A stretch of 64,000 nt of DNA from JAEUIX01 sp964611125. GTDB lineage: Bacteria > Planctomycetota > Phycisphaerae > Phycisphaerales > UBA1924. Below are positions 34,965-43,721 of this stretch, piece after piece. Position numbers and translations under genes: made by a program. Position 1 is the first letter of the stretch, and every line of letters begins with the position of its first letter. The DNA is taken from positions 124,001-188,000 of the forward strand of contig CAZSZO010000002.1 of the NCBI GenBank assembly GCA_964611125.1, read 5' to 3'. The notes under the pieces are model-generated. The model made no database searches, was not told the origin of the DNA, and worked only from the letters and a program-made list of their open reading frames with translations.

Positions 34965-35600
34965 CTACTCGTTCAAGCGTTGAAACAGCCACGCCCGCGC
35001 AAACGCCCAGCGGCGATCGACCGTGCTCGTCGAGAGTCCGAGTGCTTGGGCGGTCTGCTCGACGCTCAGCCCCGCGAAGAACCGAAGCCGCACAATCGCC
35101 GCGCCATCGGGAGACTCAGCCTCCAAGCGACGGACCAGCTCGTCGAACCTCACGATTTCTTCGGGGTCCCGCTGCGACAGCCCGGCGACATCCTCGAAGT
35201 CGCTGACACGCTGAATCCGTCCACCTTCTCCATCAGGCACTCCCCCACGCTTCAGCCGCATGCGTCCCTTGGCGTGATCGAGCAGGATCTGCCGCATCGC
35301 TTCCGCCGCCGCAGCGTAAAAGTGTCCGCGCCCCGCCCAAGGCACCTCACGCGCCCCAGCCAGCTTCAAGTACGCCTCATGAACCAACGCCGTTGCCGTG
35401 AGCGTGTGCCCAGTGCGTTCGCTCTGCATACTGATCTGCGCGGCCTTGCGCAACTGCTCGTACACCAGCGGCAACAACCGCTCCGCCGCTTCCGTGTCAC
35501 CGTTCGCCGCCGCGACCATGAGGATGGTGGCGTCTTGAGGCGATTGAGGGGGCGGCGGAGTGAGCGGGCGATCTGCTTGTGAGGGCTCGCGTGAAGACAT
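34965..35600 (-). CDS. ECF-type RNA polymerase sigma factor paired with the kinase (copy 2)
   Basis: 211 residues from ATG 35600. Region 2 (RLLPLVYEQLRKAAQISM, LVHEAYLKLAG, GHFYAAAAEAMRQILLDHAK) and region 4 (AIVRLRFFAGLSVEQTAQAL, GLSTSTVDRRWAFARAWLF) are clear and parallel copy 1, with the same spacing to the kinase gene (18 bp here, 11 there). The linker between regions 2 and 4 has diverged (KRGGVPDGEGGRIQRVSDF). No anti-sigma gene is near. Confidence 0.9.
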   Translation of the reverse strand: MSSREPSQADRPLTPPPPQSPQDATILMVAAANGDTEAAERLLPLVYEQLRKAAQISMQSERTGHTLTATALVHEAYLKLAGAREVPWAGRGHFYAAAAEAMRQILLDHAKGRMRLKRGGVPDGEGGRIQRVSDFEDVAGLSQRDPEEIVRFDELVRRLEAESPDGAAIVRLRFFAGLSVEQTAQALGLSTSTVDRRWAFARAWLFQRLNE

Positions 35601-35736
35601 TGGCCAGATGATAAACGTGTCCGCAGAATGAAGGCGTACATGCGGCTGATCGAAGTGCCGGGCAATGGAATCGCGACCCCGGCGGATGCGTGCCGAGGTC
35701 GCGGTGACTACTGCGTGCGTATGCGTAGCGTCTCAA

Positions 35737-36852
35737 TCAGCGGCGACGGCGTGCTGCCAGGAGGCCGCCCAAGCCGAGCACCGCGGCCGCGCCCGGCGAC
35801 GGGATCGTCGCGTGCCAGCCGCGGGTCTCGCCGTTGAAAGTGCCCTGACCGACGAGCGTGTTGCCGTCGAAGGAGATCGCTGTGCAGCTCTCAAGGGTCC
35901 AGCCGGTGAGATCGATGCCCAGCGTGGGCAGGTAGGTGTTGAGGTTGACCGCGCCCAGCGCGTCGCTCCAGATGACGGCGGAGAAGTTGAAGTCGGCGTC
36001 GGACGCGCTGCCGCCGATGAGGAGTCCGTTACCACTGACCGCATAGGCCGACGCGAAGTCCGTGCCCGGAAGGTTGGGCAGCACCTGCAGCACGCCGTTG
36101 TTCCATCGGGCCGCGTTCAAGCCCTCATAGCCCGCGGCGACGCTGCCATCAAAGCTCACCGCGAAGGCAGTCGCGCCCTCAACGGTCTGCAGCGGCTGCA
36201 TCCCGCTCGTCTGGGTCCAAACGAAAGGGGTGGTGAAGTCGCACTCGCCGACCACGGTCGCGCCGTCGCCGCTGATCGCGTTCGCGACGGAGTTCAGTGT
36301 TCCAGGGAGCACGCCAAGATCCTGCGGCGTCCCGGCGCTGTCCCAGCGGACCGCACGGCTGGTTGACCCAAAGCTGGTACCGGCGATGAACTGCCCATCG
36401 GCGCTGATGCCGGCTCCGCTGGCGCCACCACCACCGGCGAGGTCGGGAAGAATCTCGAAGCCCGAGGCGGAGGTCCAGCGGAATGCCGAGCCGACCGGCC
36501 CGGACTGATACCCGCCGGTGATGGCATTGCCGTCGTTGCTGATACCAACAGCGAAGTAGAAGTCGCCGTCGGGCGCGGTGCCCATGTCCGTCAGGCCAGA
36601 GCCCTGAGTCCAGCGGAAGCCGCGCATCTGGTCAAAGAGGCCCACGCCGCTGTTGCCCGCGACGTGCTGACCATTGCCGCTGACGGCGACGGCCTGCGAG
36701 AACTGGTGGTTGGGGTCGAGGACGCCGAGGTTGGTGAAGGTCTGGCCGAACGCCACTGATGAAGTGAGCGCGGCGGCTGCGGTGACGGCGATGACTCGTG
36801 CCGGTATCGAGTTCGCACGCAAACGTGCCGAAGTGGTGGCGAGCAGACTCAT
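35737..36852 (-). CDS. Exported HAF-repeat protein with C-terminal sorting tag
   Basis: 371 residues. The signal peptide (IPARVIAVTAAAALTSSVAFGQ) is followed by repeats of about 45 residues of the HAF type: LGVLDPNHQFSQAVAVSGNG, GFRWTQGSGLTDMG, AISGDGATVVGECD. A C-terminal tag follows, IPSPGAAAVLGLGGLLAARRRR split here as IPSPGAAAVLGLGG and LLAARRRR, as in the protein at 8864. It is expected to be surface-held. The DNA between 35601 and 35736 holds no gene. Confidence 0.82.
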   Translation of the reverse strand: MSLLATTSARLRANSIPARVIAVTAAAALTSSVAFGQTFTNLGVLDPNHQFSQAVAVSGNGQHVAGNSGVGLFDQMRGFRWTQGSGLTDMGTAPDGDFYFAVGISNDGNAITGGYQSGPVGSAFRWTSASGFEILPDLAGGGGASGAGISADGQFIAGTSFGSTSRAVRWDSAGTPQDLGVLPGTLNSVANAISGDGATVVGECDFTTPFVWTQTSGMQPLQTVEGATAFAVSFDGSVAAGYEGLNAARWNNGVLQVLPNLPGTDFASAYAVSGNGLLIGGSASDADFNFSAVIWSDALGAVNLNTYLPTLGIDLTGWTLESCTAISFDGNTLVGQGTFNGETRGWHATIPSPGAAAVLGLGGLLAARRRR

Positions 36853-37153
36853 GAACGATCTCCCTTTCGAGCTTCACGTATCCGAACTCGCGGCGGCCAA
36901 ACGCAGGCCGCTCACGGGGTCGAATCCGCCCACCAAGCGACGCCAGACATCGCCGGACATCACGATTTGGCACGATTGTGCTACACCGCAATGCGCGGCT
37001 TTCGGGGTCGAACCACCCACACACCGGTTGCGTCTGCGGAGTCGGGAGAGAGTTTGGGAAGTCTCGCGATCCAGTACCCTTCTCAAGGAGCGGGTATGGC
37101 ATCCTGGAATGACAACGCCCGCAAGCCTAAGCCTGCGGGCGTTCGTTCTTCAA
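36853..37153. other. Intergenic region between surface protein and tRNA-Pro
   Basis: No gene is supported in these 301 bp. It contains a hairpin at 37114-37143 and probably the promoter of the HAF-repeat gene, though no clear -10/-35 pair can be picked. Confidence 0.4.
37114..37143 (-). terminator. Hairpin downstream of tRNA-Pro
   Basis: AACGCCCGCA (37114-37123) and TGCGGGCGTT (37134-37143) form a perfect 10-bp stem. It lies 10 bp after the 3' end of the minus-strand tRNA-Pro. No long T-run follows on either strand. Confidence 0.55.
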
Positions 37154-37227
37154 TCGGGGTGGCGGGATTTGAACCCACGACCTTTTGACCCCCAGTCAAA
37201 CGCGCTACCAAGCTGCGCTACACCCCG
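37154..37227 (-). tRNA. tRNA-Pro (anticodon GGG)
   Basis: 74 bases on the minus strand. The acceptor stem CGGGGTG pairs with CACCCCG, discriminator A; the T-arm is GTGGGTTCAAATCCCGC-like; the anticodon loop CTGGGGG has anticodon GGG between stems TTTGA and TCAAA. It reads CCC (and CCU) codons. No CCA is encoded. Confidence 0.95.
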
Positions 37228-37343
37228 AGTGGTGAACTCCAAGCGTAGCCCGTCGGCGGCGGCCAAGCAATGAAACGCCGCCCGCGCCGCATTCCTTCGG
37301 CCGGGGCGACCTTCCAAGCCGGGTGCTCCGATAAACTCCGGCC

Positions 37344-37751
37344 ATGGGCGCCTGGGATGTGGGCAACTTCGACAATCACGAGGCCCGCTGCTGGGAGCGG
37401 GAGTTTCTCGATGATCCGGGCTGCGATCTGCTTCGAGACACCCTTGATCGCGTGGTCGCCGCGGATGATCTGGAGGCCCTGGAGGCCAGGGCGTGCTGGC
37501 TGGCGCTCGCCGCGGCGGAGATGGTTGCGGCGTTGCTTGGCAAGCCTCACCGATCGCTTCCCGCCAACCTCGCGGCGTGGGCGGAGACCCATCCCGATGT
37601 CCGGCCTGACGCGCGGCTCATCGACAAGGCCCGGCGGGCGGTCGCCCGGGTTCAGGGGCCCGGCGAGCTGCGGGAACTGTGGGAGGACCCAGAGGACGCC
37701 CCGGCGTGGCGGGCGGTGCTTGAGAACCTCGACGGCCGGTTGGCTGGCTAA
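37344..37751 (+). CDS. DUF4259 protein
   Basis: 135 residues starting MGAWDVGNFDNHEA, the hallmark (MGAWGxGxFxND) of DUF4259 proteins, followed by an all-helical body (DTLDRVVAADDLEALEARAC, ALAAAEMVAALLGKP). No function is established for this family. It lies between two tRNA genes and has no obvious operon partner. Confidence 0.82.
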   Translation: MGAWDVGNFDNHEARCWEREFLDDPGCDLLRDTLDRVVAADDLEALEARACWLALAAAEMVAALLGKPHRSLPANLAAWAETHPDVRPDARLIDKARRAVARVQGPGELRELWEDPEDAPAWRAVLENLDGRLAG

Positions 37752-37843
37752 GCGGCAGCGGGGGTGTGAGGGGGGGATGGGGCCAGTGCCGCCGGCTGCT
37801 CGCCCGCCGGATCGTTCCCGCCTATTGTCATCCCTCATTCGCC

Positions 37844-37927
37844 GCGGCTGTGGCGGAATTGGCAGACGCGCTAGATTCAGGTTCTAGTGGGTTCACCCCC
37901 GTGAAGGTTCGACTCCTTTCAGCCGCA
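37844..37927 (+). tRNA. tRNA-Leu (anticodon CAG)
   Basis: 84 bases with a long variable arm (class II tRNA). Acceptor GCGGCTG/CAGCCGC with discriminator A; anticodon stem CTAGA/TCTAG with loop TTCAGGT, anticodon CAG; T-arm GGTTCGACTCC. It reads CTG codons. Confidence 0.95.
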
Positions 37928-37934
37928 TTGGAAG

Positions 37935-37958
37935 ACGCCGGGCTCGCCCGGCGTTTTT
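37935..37958 (+). terminator. Intrinsic terminator of tRNA-Leu
   Basis: ACGCCGGGC (37935-37943), two-base loop, GCCCGGCGT (37946-37954), then TTTTT to 37958; 7 bp after the tRNA. Confidence 0.88.
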
Positions 37959-38011
37959 CGTTGGCGCCGAGGCCGATCGCCATGCATCTGTTCGGGCGGC
38001 GTCCGGCCTGA

Positions 38012-41000
38012 TCAGGCCCGCTCGCCCCGCAGCGTCACGATCTGGAACGGGCCGAGCCGCAGGCTCGTCCGCCCCGCGGCGTGATCGTGGCCGAACCCTG
38101 GCAGCTTGATCGCACGCTCCAGGAGATCGACCGGCCCGAGGGTCTTGAGCGGGATGTTCCACCGCAGGTTCACCTCGCCGCCGCTGCCGACGGTGTCCAC
38201 AAGGCGGAGAATGATGGCGCGGCCAGTGTCTTCGGCGGGCTTGAAGGCGCTCACCTGCACGCACATCGGGCCCTCAGCGTCGATCTCGACGGGCGACCAA
38301 TCGCCGACGAGTTCGGGCGTCCCACGCCCACCGGTCCCAGCCCCCCGCCGGCCGTTCGAGCCTCCCTGGCGCGCAGGGAGCGGCCTGACCAGCACGGGGC
38401 GGTGAAGCGCCTCGGCTTCTTCGTCGAGTCCGGCCCAGCCCGGGCCGCCCAGGTGCGGGCAGAGGGCATAGGCGAACTCGTGCCTCCCGCGGTCGGCCTG
38501 CGGGTCCGGATAGGTGGCCGACCGCAGCAGCGAGAGCGCGAGCACGACGCCCGCGCCGCCCCCCCCGGCCGCCCTGCCCCCTGCGGGCGGCGCGGTTCGC
38601 GCGGATCCGCCGAACTTGCAGTCATTGAGCACCGCCAGGCCGCGCTGAGGGTCCGAGACGTCCATCCAGCGTTGCACGGCGCCCTCGAAGGCGGCCCGGT
38701 CGCGCGGGGTGTTGACGTGCGTGGGGCGCTCCAGCCGGCCAAACTGCGTCTGGAAGCTCGCGCGATCGCTGATGATGTCGGTGGGGAACAACGCGCGGAG
38801 CAAGCGGTGCTCCTCCCGCCAGTCGACGCGCGAGCGGATGTCCAGGCGGCGCGACCCCTGGTCGAGGCTGATGGTCTGCGTCAACTCGCTCGCGACGCCC
38901 AGCGGACGCGTGACCTCGACCGACGCGCGGGCCGGGCCGCGTTCGACCACGCGCCATCTGGTGGCTGGTCGCGCCTCGATGCTCGACTTCCAGGCGTGCG
39001 AGTCATCGATGTCCCACGCGTCCCAGAGGCGGGGCCGGTCTTCGAAGAGGGCCAGTTGGTTCAGCGGACCGTGGCTCGCCGCGCAGGCGAACTCACCAGC
39101 GATCTCGCCGCTGAGAGCCGGGTCCTTGAGCTTCAGGCTTGTCACCTGGCCGAGGCTGTCAAGCTCCGCCCGCAGCATGTCGTTCTCGAGCACGGCTCGC
39201 CGGGCCTTGGGATCGGCCCGGACGGACGCGGCCCCGACCGGCGCCGGCGCCTGGGCTTCACCCACGCGCATGCCCAGCGCGGGCGCCCCGATCACCCGCC
39301 GGCGCGAGCCTTCGCCGACAAACCCGGCGCGGCGGGAGCACGCGGGGTTGAAGGCGAGCAGCGGCTTCGCCAGCCCGCGGGTGTCAGCGCTGGCCGCCCA
39401 GCGGTCGATCCCTTCCTCGATCAACGGGGCCACCAGCTCCCGGATGCGGGCGTGGTCGCGCCGGGCGTCGTCGTACACCATGGTGATCGACGAGCCGGGC
39501 AGGATGTCGTGGAACTGATTCAGCAGGAGGAGCTTCCATGCTGCGTCCAGATCGGCCTTGGCCCGCCGCCAGGAATCCGGGCTGGCGAGGGTGGGGGCCC
39601 CGGCCAGCAGCAGTTCCGCCAGCCGCAGTGCGTCCTCGGCCTCGCGGTTGGCCTGCTTGAGCCAGGCCTGAGTCGTGAGCGTGCCGCGGTGCAGCTCGAG
39701 ATACAGCTCACCCGACCACGAGGGGATCTCCTCGCCGCGCGAGAGCGCGCTGGCGAGGTCCGCCTGCAGCGCGTCGCAGAAAGCGGTCGCAGAGGACTGC
39801 CGGACCCGCGGCAAGCCGTCGCACGCCTGCGCGTGCTGAGCGTTCTCGATCATCCAGTCGGTCGGGCCGCCGCCGCCGTCGCCGAAGCCGAAGGGCTGCA
39901 GCCAGCGAGCCCCCGATGAGCCGACGGGCTTGCCGCGTGCTGGCTCGACCGACGGGAGCTGCTTGGTCCGGTGGTTGGTCTGGCCGCGGCGCAGTTCGCG
40001 GGCGGAATTGGTCGCGTTGTAGTCGTTGCCGGGGGTGAAGTGGGCGGTCACCTCGGCGCCGCCCAGGCCGCGCCAGATGAACGTGGTCTCGGGCATCGGG
40101 GAAGTGTCGTTCCACGACATCTTGTTGGTGATGAACGTGTCGAGGCCGCTCTGGGCCATGATCTGCGGCAGGCAGGGCGGAAAGCCGAAGGTGTCGGGCA
40201 GGTACAGGAACCGCTGCCGCCCGCGCGGGCCGAAGCGAGCTTCCCAATACCGGGTCCCGTGCAGGATCTGCCGCACCAGCGATTCGCCGGATGGGACGTT
40301 GCAGTCGGGCTCGATCCACATGGCGCCGCCCGGCTCCCAGCGGCCTTCACGGACGCGCCGCGAGATCTGGCGGAACAGCTCGGGGGAATCGGCCTCGACA
40401 AACGCGTATTGCTGGGCCTGGCTGCACAGGAACTGGAACTGCGGGTAGCGCTCCATGAGGCGCAGCACGTTGCTGAAGGTGCGCAGGCACTTGCGGCGCG
40501 TCTCACGGAGCGGCCAGAGCCACGCCGTATCGATGTGGGCGTGCCCCACCGCGTGACAGACCGTCGTCGACGCGGCGGGCGCCCGGTGCAACGCGGCCTC
40601 CAGGATCTGCAGCGCCCGCCCCGCCCCGCTCGCGGGGTCGCGCGGGTCGATCTCGCGCCACGCCGAACGCAACGCGCTGAGCAGCTCCTCGACCCGCCCA
40701 TCCTGCCAGGGGAGATTCTCGGGGAACCTCTGGCTGTGCGTGGTGATCGGCGGCGGCGGCGGCAGAAGCTCGCGGGCGAGCTGCGTGGCCAGCACCCAGG
40801 CGACGTGCAGCCGCCGGACCGTGTCGTCGACCCTGACCAGCTCGGCGGCGATGAACCGCCCCGGGGTCGGTCCGGTCCAGCGGCGGTGGGTCTCGGGCGT
40901 GTCCCACTGCAGGCCGTCGGCGCCGAAGGGGTGGTTGCACGCCGCCTCGACATGCAGGACGAGCCCGCCCGACCGGTTCGCCAGCGCCCGGGGCAGCAGC

Positions 41001-41341
41001 GCCAGATCGCGATTGACATCAAGCCCCTGGTGGGGGACTCCGTCGATCCACAACTGGGCTTCGGTGTCGGTCGAGAACCGCAGGGCGAGCTCGGTCCCGC
41101 GCCGGGGCGGCGGGGCCGCGCCCTCAAGCCGGAACCAGCATGTCGACCACTTCGGGCCCCACTCCCAACCCGGCTTCACCGGGCGGCCCTTGGCCCGCGC
41201 CGCAGCTTCGAAGCTGACGGGCTCACGTGCCTGGAAGGCCTGCGCCTGGAGCGGCGCGCGGTCACGGATGATCGCCGGTGCGATCACTGTCGCGCCAAGG
41301 GTGTCGAAGGTCTGGACCTGCTTGTCCGCACTGGTCGGCAT
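38012..41341 (-). CDS. GH38 alpha-mannosidase
   Basis: 1109 residues. The GH38 catalytic part begins near residue 265: AVGHAHIDTAWLWPLRET (zinc ligands His, Asp), GGAMWIEPDCNVPSGESLVR, and YLPDTFGFPPCLPQ with the nucleophile Asp; LQPFGFGDGGGGPT is also conserved. The N-terminal 260 residues form a beta-sandwich lid as in the large bacterial and ManA-type enzymes. It cleaves alpha-mannosidic bonds in N-glycans or mannans. It has no signal peptide, so cytoplasmic. Low-complexity insertions occur before LQPFGFGDG and near residue 990 (ARTAPPAGGRAAGGG). The mannose-6-phosphate isomerase gene lies close by on the other strand. Confidence 0.93.
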   Translation of the reverse strand: MPTSADKQVQTFDTLGATVIAPAIIRDRAPLQAQAFQAREPVSFEAAARAKGRPVKPGWEWGPKWSTCWFRLEGAAPPPRRGTELALRFSTDTEAQLWIDGVPHQGLDVNRDLALLPRALANRSGGLVLHVEAACNHPFGADGLQWDTPETHRRWTGPTPGRFIAAELVRVDDTVRRLHVAWVLATQLARELLPPPPPITTHSQRFPENLPWQDGRVEELLSALRSAWREIDPRDPASGAGRALQILEAALHRAPAASTTVCHAVGHAHIDTAWLWPLRETRRKCLRTFSNVLRLMERYPQFQFLCSQAQQYAFVEADSPELFRQISRRVREGRWEPGGAMWIEPDCNVPSGESLVRQILHGTRYWEARFGPRGRQRFLYLPDTFGFPPCLPQIMAQSGLDTFITNKMSWNDTSPMPETTFIWRGLGGAEVTAHFTPGNDYNATNSARELRRGQTNHRTKQLPSVEPARGKPVGSSGARWLQPFGFGDGGGGPTDWMIENAQHAQACDGLPRVRQSSATAFCDALQADLASALSRGEEIPSWSGELYLELHRGTLTTQAWLKQANREAEDALRLAELLLAGAPTLASPDSWRRAKADLDAAWKLLLLNQFHDILPGSSITMVYDDARRDHARIRELVAPLIEEGIDRWAASADTRGLAKPLLAFNPACSRRAGFVGEGSRRRVIGAPALGMRVGEAQAPAPVGAASVRADPKARRAVLENDMLRAELDSLGQVTSLKLKDPALSGEIAGEFACAASHGPLNQLALFEDRPRLWDAWDIDDSHAWKSSIEARPATRWRVVERGPARASVEVTRPLGVASELTQTISLDQGSRRLDIRSRVDWREEHRLLRALFPTDIISDRASFQTQFGRLERPTHVNTPRDRAAFEGAVQRWMDVSDPQRGLAVLNDCKFGGSARTAPPAGGRAAGGGGAGVVLALSLLRSATYPDPQADRGRHEFAYALCPHLGGPGWAGLDEEAEALHRPVLVRPLPARQGGSNGRRGAGTGGRGTPELVGDWSPVEIDAEGPMCVQVSAFKPAEDTGRAIILRLVDTVGSGGEVNLRWNIPLKTLGPVDLLERAIKLPGFGHDHAAGRTSLRLGPFQIVTLRGERA

Positions 41342-42593
41342 GACGGAGAGTGTAGTGAATCGCCGCCGCGCGAACCCCGGTTACGCTTGGACTGTGGACC
41401 CAGTCCTCGCCTCCGGCGCCGGCGTGCTCAACGACCCTGCGTGGTTCAGCGCGCTCATTGAACAGGGACCGGCGCCGCTGGCGCGGGTCTTCGGCGACGC
41501 TACTGATTTCCGCCTCCAGATCCTCATCAGCGAAGAGGCCTCCGCGGGCGCCGGCAAAGGGTCAGGCCCGACCCCGCGCCTGGTCCGGCGCGGCTTCCGC
41601 GCCGACTGCGAGTACTTTTACCCCGCCAGCACCATCAAGCTCGCCGGCGCTGTCGCGGCGCTCCTCACGCTGGCCCGGTTGCGCCGCGAGACGGGCCTGC
41701 CCATCGACGCGTTGAGCCCGCTGGTCTTCCACCCCGCGTTCCCCGATCAGCGGCTCGAGGATCGCGACCGCGGGAGCCCGACCGGGGCCATCACCGTTCG
41801 CCAGGAGATCCGCAAGGTTTGCCTGGTGTCGGACAACCCCGCCCACAACCGGCTGTACACCCTGGTCGGGCACCGGGAGATCAACGAACTGATGTGGGCC
41901 GCCGGGCTCCCTTCGGTCCGCATCAACCACCGCCTCAGCGAGCCCCGCCCGTGGGATGACCAGCGCCGCACCGGGCAGGTCCACATCCTCGTCCGGAACC
42001 CGCTCGGCGGCGAGCAGGTTGTCACCCTCCCGGCCCGGTCGAGCGACCTGCTGGTCGACAACGCCGGCGCGCCGGGCCTCGAAGTCGGCCGCGAGCATGT
42101 CGATGGAAGTGCGCGCATCCCCGCCCCGATGAGCTTCCTGCGCCGCAACCGCATCAGCCTGATCGACCTGCAGAACCTGCTGGTTCTCGTCACCCGTCCT
42201 GATCTGCTCCCCGGTCTGCCGGGCTTCGACCTGATCCCCGGCGATCGCGAGTTGCTCTGGTCGGCCATGACCGAGTTCCCGGGCCAATCCGTCTCTCCCC
42301 GGTATGACCCCGGGCCCTTCCCCGATGAGTTCGTGAAGCCCCTTCTGCCGGGATTGCGGCGGGCGCTCGGAGATTCGGTCTCGGTCACGAACAAGGTCGG
42401 CCAGGCCTATGGATTCACCATCGAAAACGCCCTGGTCCGTTCACCCAGGCTGGGCCGCGACATCTTCATCACTGCGTGCCTGTACGCCAACAGCAGCGGC
42501 GTGTTGGGGGCCGACAGCTACGACGACCGGAGCCTGGCGCTGCCGTTCATGGCTGCCCTCGGCGAGGCCATCGGCTATCGATTCGCCCGATAA
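41340..42593 (+). CDS. Class A-type serine hydrolase
   Basis: 417 residues from ATG 41340; GTG at 41394 is an alternative, neither with a clear Shine-Dalgarno. The beta-lactamase class A fold is visible: SxxK in YFYPASTIKLAG (Ser97), the SDN-like loop SDNPAHNRLY, and the KTG-like strand TNKVGQAYGF. The length is greater than the 290 of true class A enzymes, and no Glu166 loop is evident, so a peptidase or esterase of this fold is more likely than a resistance enzyme. No clear signal peptide with either start. The start codon overlaps that of the divergent mannosidase in CATG. Confidence 0.8.
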   Translation: MTESVVNRRRANPGYAWTVDPVLASGAGVLNDPAWFSALIEQGPAPLARVFGDATDFRLQILISEEASAGAGKGSGPTPRLVRRGFRADCEYFYPASTIKLAGAVAALLTLARLRRETGLPIDALSPLVFHPAFPDQRLEDRDRGSPTGAITVRQEIRKVCLVSDNPAHNRLYTLVGHREINELMWAAGLPSVRINHRLSEPRPWDDQRRTGQVHILVRNPLGGEQVVTLPARSSDLLVDNAGAPGLEVGREHVDGSARIPAPMSFLRRNRISLIDLQNLLVLVTRPDLLPGLPGFDLIPGDRELLWSAMTEFPGQSVSPRYDPGPFPDEFVKPLLPGLRRALGDSVSVTNKVGQAYGFTIENALVRSPRLGRDIFITACLYANSSGVLGADSYDDRSLALPFMAALGEAIGYRFAR

Positions 42594-42664
42594 TGGTCCT
42601 TCGGCGCTGCGATCAGCCGGCGTTCACCATCACGGGTTCGCCCGTTTCGCTACACTCGTGGGCC

Positions 42665-43663
42665 ATGGCTGGCGTTTACCCATTGACGTTTCATCCCATC
42701 CTCTATGAAAAGGTGTGGGGTGGCCGCGCCCTTGAGGCGCTCGGCAAGCGGCTCCCCAAGCCCGCCGGCCTCTACGGCGAATCGTGGGAGCTGGCCGACA
42801 TGGATGCAACCTCGGCGTCGGGCGCCGGCGGCGGCGCGGCCCGATCGGTGATCGCCAACGGCGCCCTCTCGGGCCAGACGCTGCACGACGCCGTCGAAGC
42901 CTGGGGGCGTGAGCTCATGGGCCAGGTCAAACTCACCCGCGAGGGCAACTTTCCGCTCCTGGTGAAGTTCCTTGATGCCCGCGACAACCTCTCCGTCCAG
43001 ACCCACCCGAGCCCAGACTTCGCCCGCCGCCACCCCGACGCACACCTCAAGACCGAGTGCTGGTACATCATGGACTGCGAGCCCGGCGCCGTGATCTACA
43101 AGGGGATCAAGTTCGGCGTGACCAAGGAGCTCTTCGAGGCGCATATCGAGAGCGGCTCGGTAGCCGACGACCTCATCGAGGTTGCCGCGGTTCCGGGGAC
43201 CTGCCACACCCTGCCCAGCGGCACCTGCCACGCGCTCGGGGCGGGCGTGGTCGTGGCGGAAGTTCAGACCCCCAGCGACACCACCTTCCGCGTCTTTGAC
43301 TGGGGCCGCAAAGGCCGTCAGTTGCACGTGGTCGAGGCCCTCAAGAACATCGACTTCGGCCCCGCCCCCCGCGGCACCCGCCTGCTGCCCGACCAGCATG
43401 TCGCCCGCATCTCGACCACTGAGTTCTTCAGCATCGACGAGGCCCGCCCTGACGAGGGTGACCAGGTGCAGGTCGGCTACGGCGATGCCTGCTTCGTCCT
43501 GATGATTCTCGAAGGCGACGGCGCCCTGATGGCGGGCGACGCCTGCTACGAACCCATGGCCCTCACCAAGGGCATGACCGTCCTGGTCCCCGCCCGCGGC
43601 GCCGACACCACCACCGTCGTCGCCGGGCCCGGCCTCCGCCTGCTGAGGGTCGGATTGGTCTGA
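42665..43663 (+). CDS. manA: Mannose-6-phosphate isomerase, class I
   Basis: 332 residues from ATG 42665. Zinc-ligand segments are SVQTHPSPDFARRHPDAH (Gln/His), KTECWYIM (Glu) and GTCHTLPSGTCHALGAG (His). FHPILYEKVWGGRALE is the typical start of this short class. Interconverts fructose-6-phosphate and mannose-6-phosphate. Together with the alpha-mannosidase nearby, it would move released mannose into glycolysis or provide it for glycans. It lies 71 bp after the hydrolase. Confidence 0.9.
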   Translation: MAGVYPLTFHPILYEKVWGGRALEALGKRLPKPAGLYGESWELADMDATSASGAGGGAARSVIANGALSGQTLHDAVEAWGRELMGQVKLTREGNFPLLVKFLDARDNLSVQTHPSPDFARRHPDAHLKTECWYIMDCEPGAVIYKGIKFGVTKELFEAHIESGSVADDLIEVAAVPGTCHTLPSGTCHALGAGVVVAEVQTPSDTTFRVFDWGRKGRQLHVVEALKNIDFGPAPRGTRLLPDQHVARISTTEFFSIDEARPDEGDQVQVGYGDACFVLMILEGDGALMAGDACYEPMALTKGMTVLVPARGADTTTVVAGPGLRLLRVGLV

Positions 43664-43721
43664 CCCTGGCTGGATGCTCCGATGCACGGCGCCGCGACGC
43701 CTTCGCCATCTCGATCCCTCG

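Noticed and set aside
41340..42593. True class A beta-lactamase conferring resistance
   Set aside because: SxxK and SDN-like motifs are present, but the protein is far longer, no clear signal peptide is seen with either start, and the catalytic glutamate loop cannot be found.
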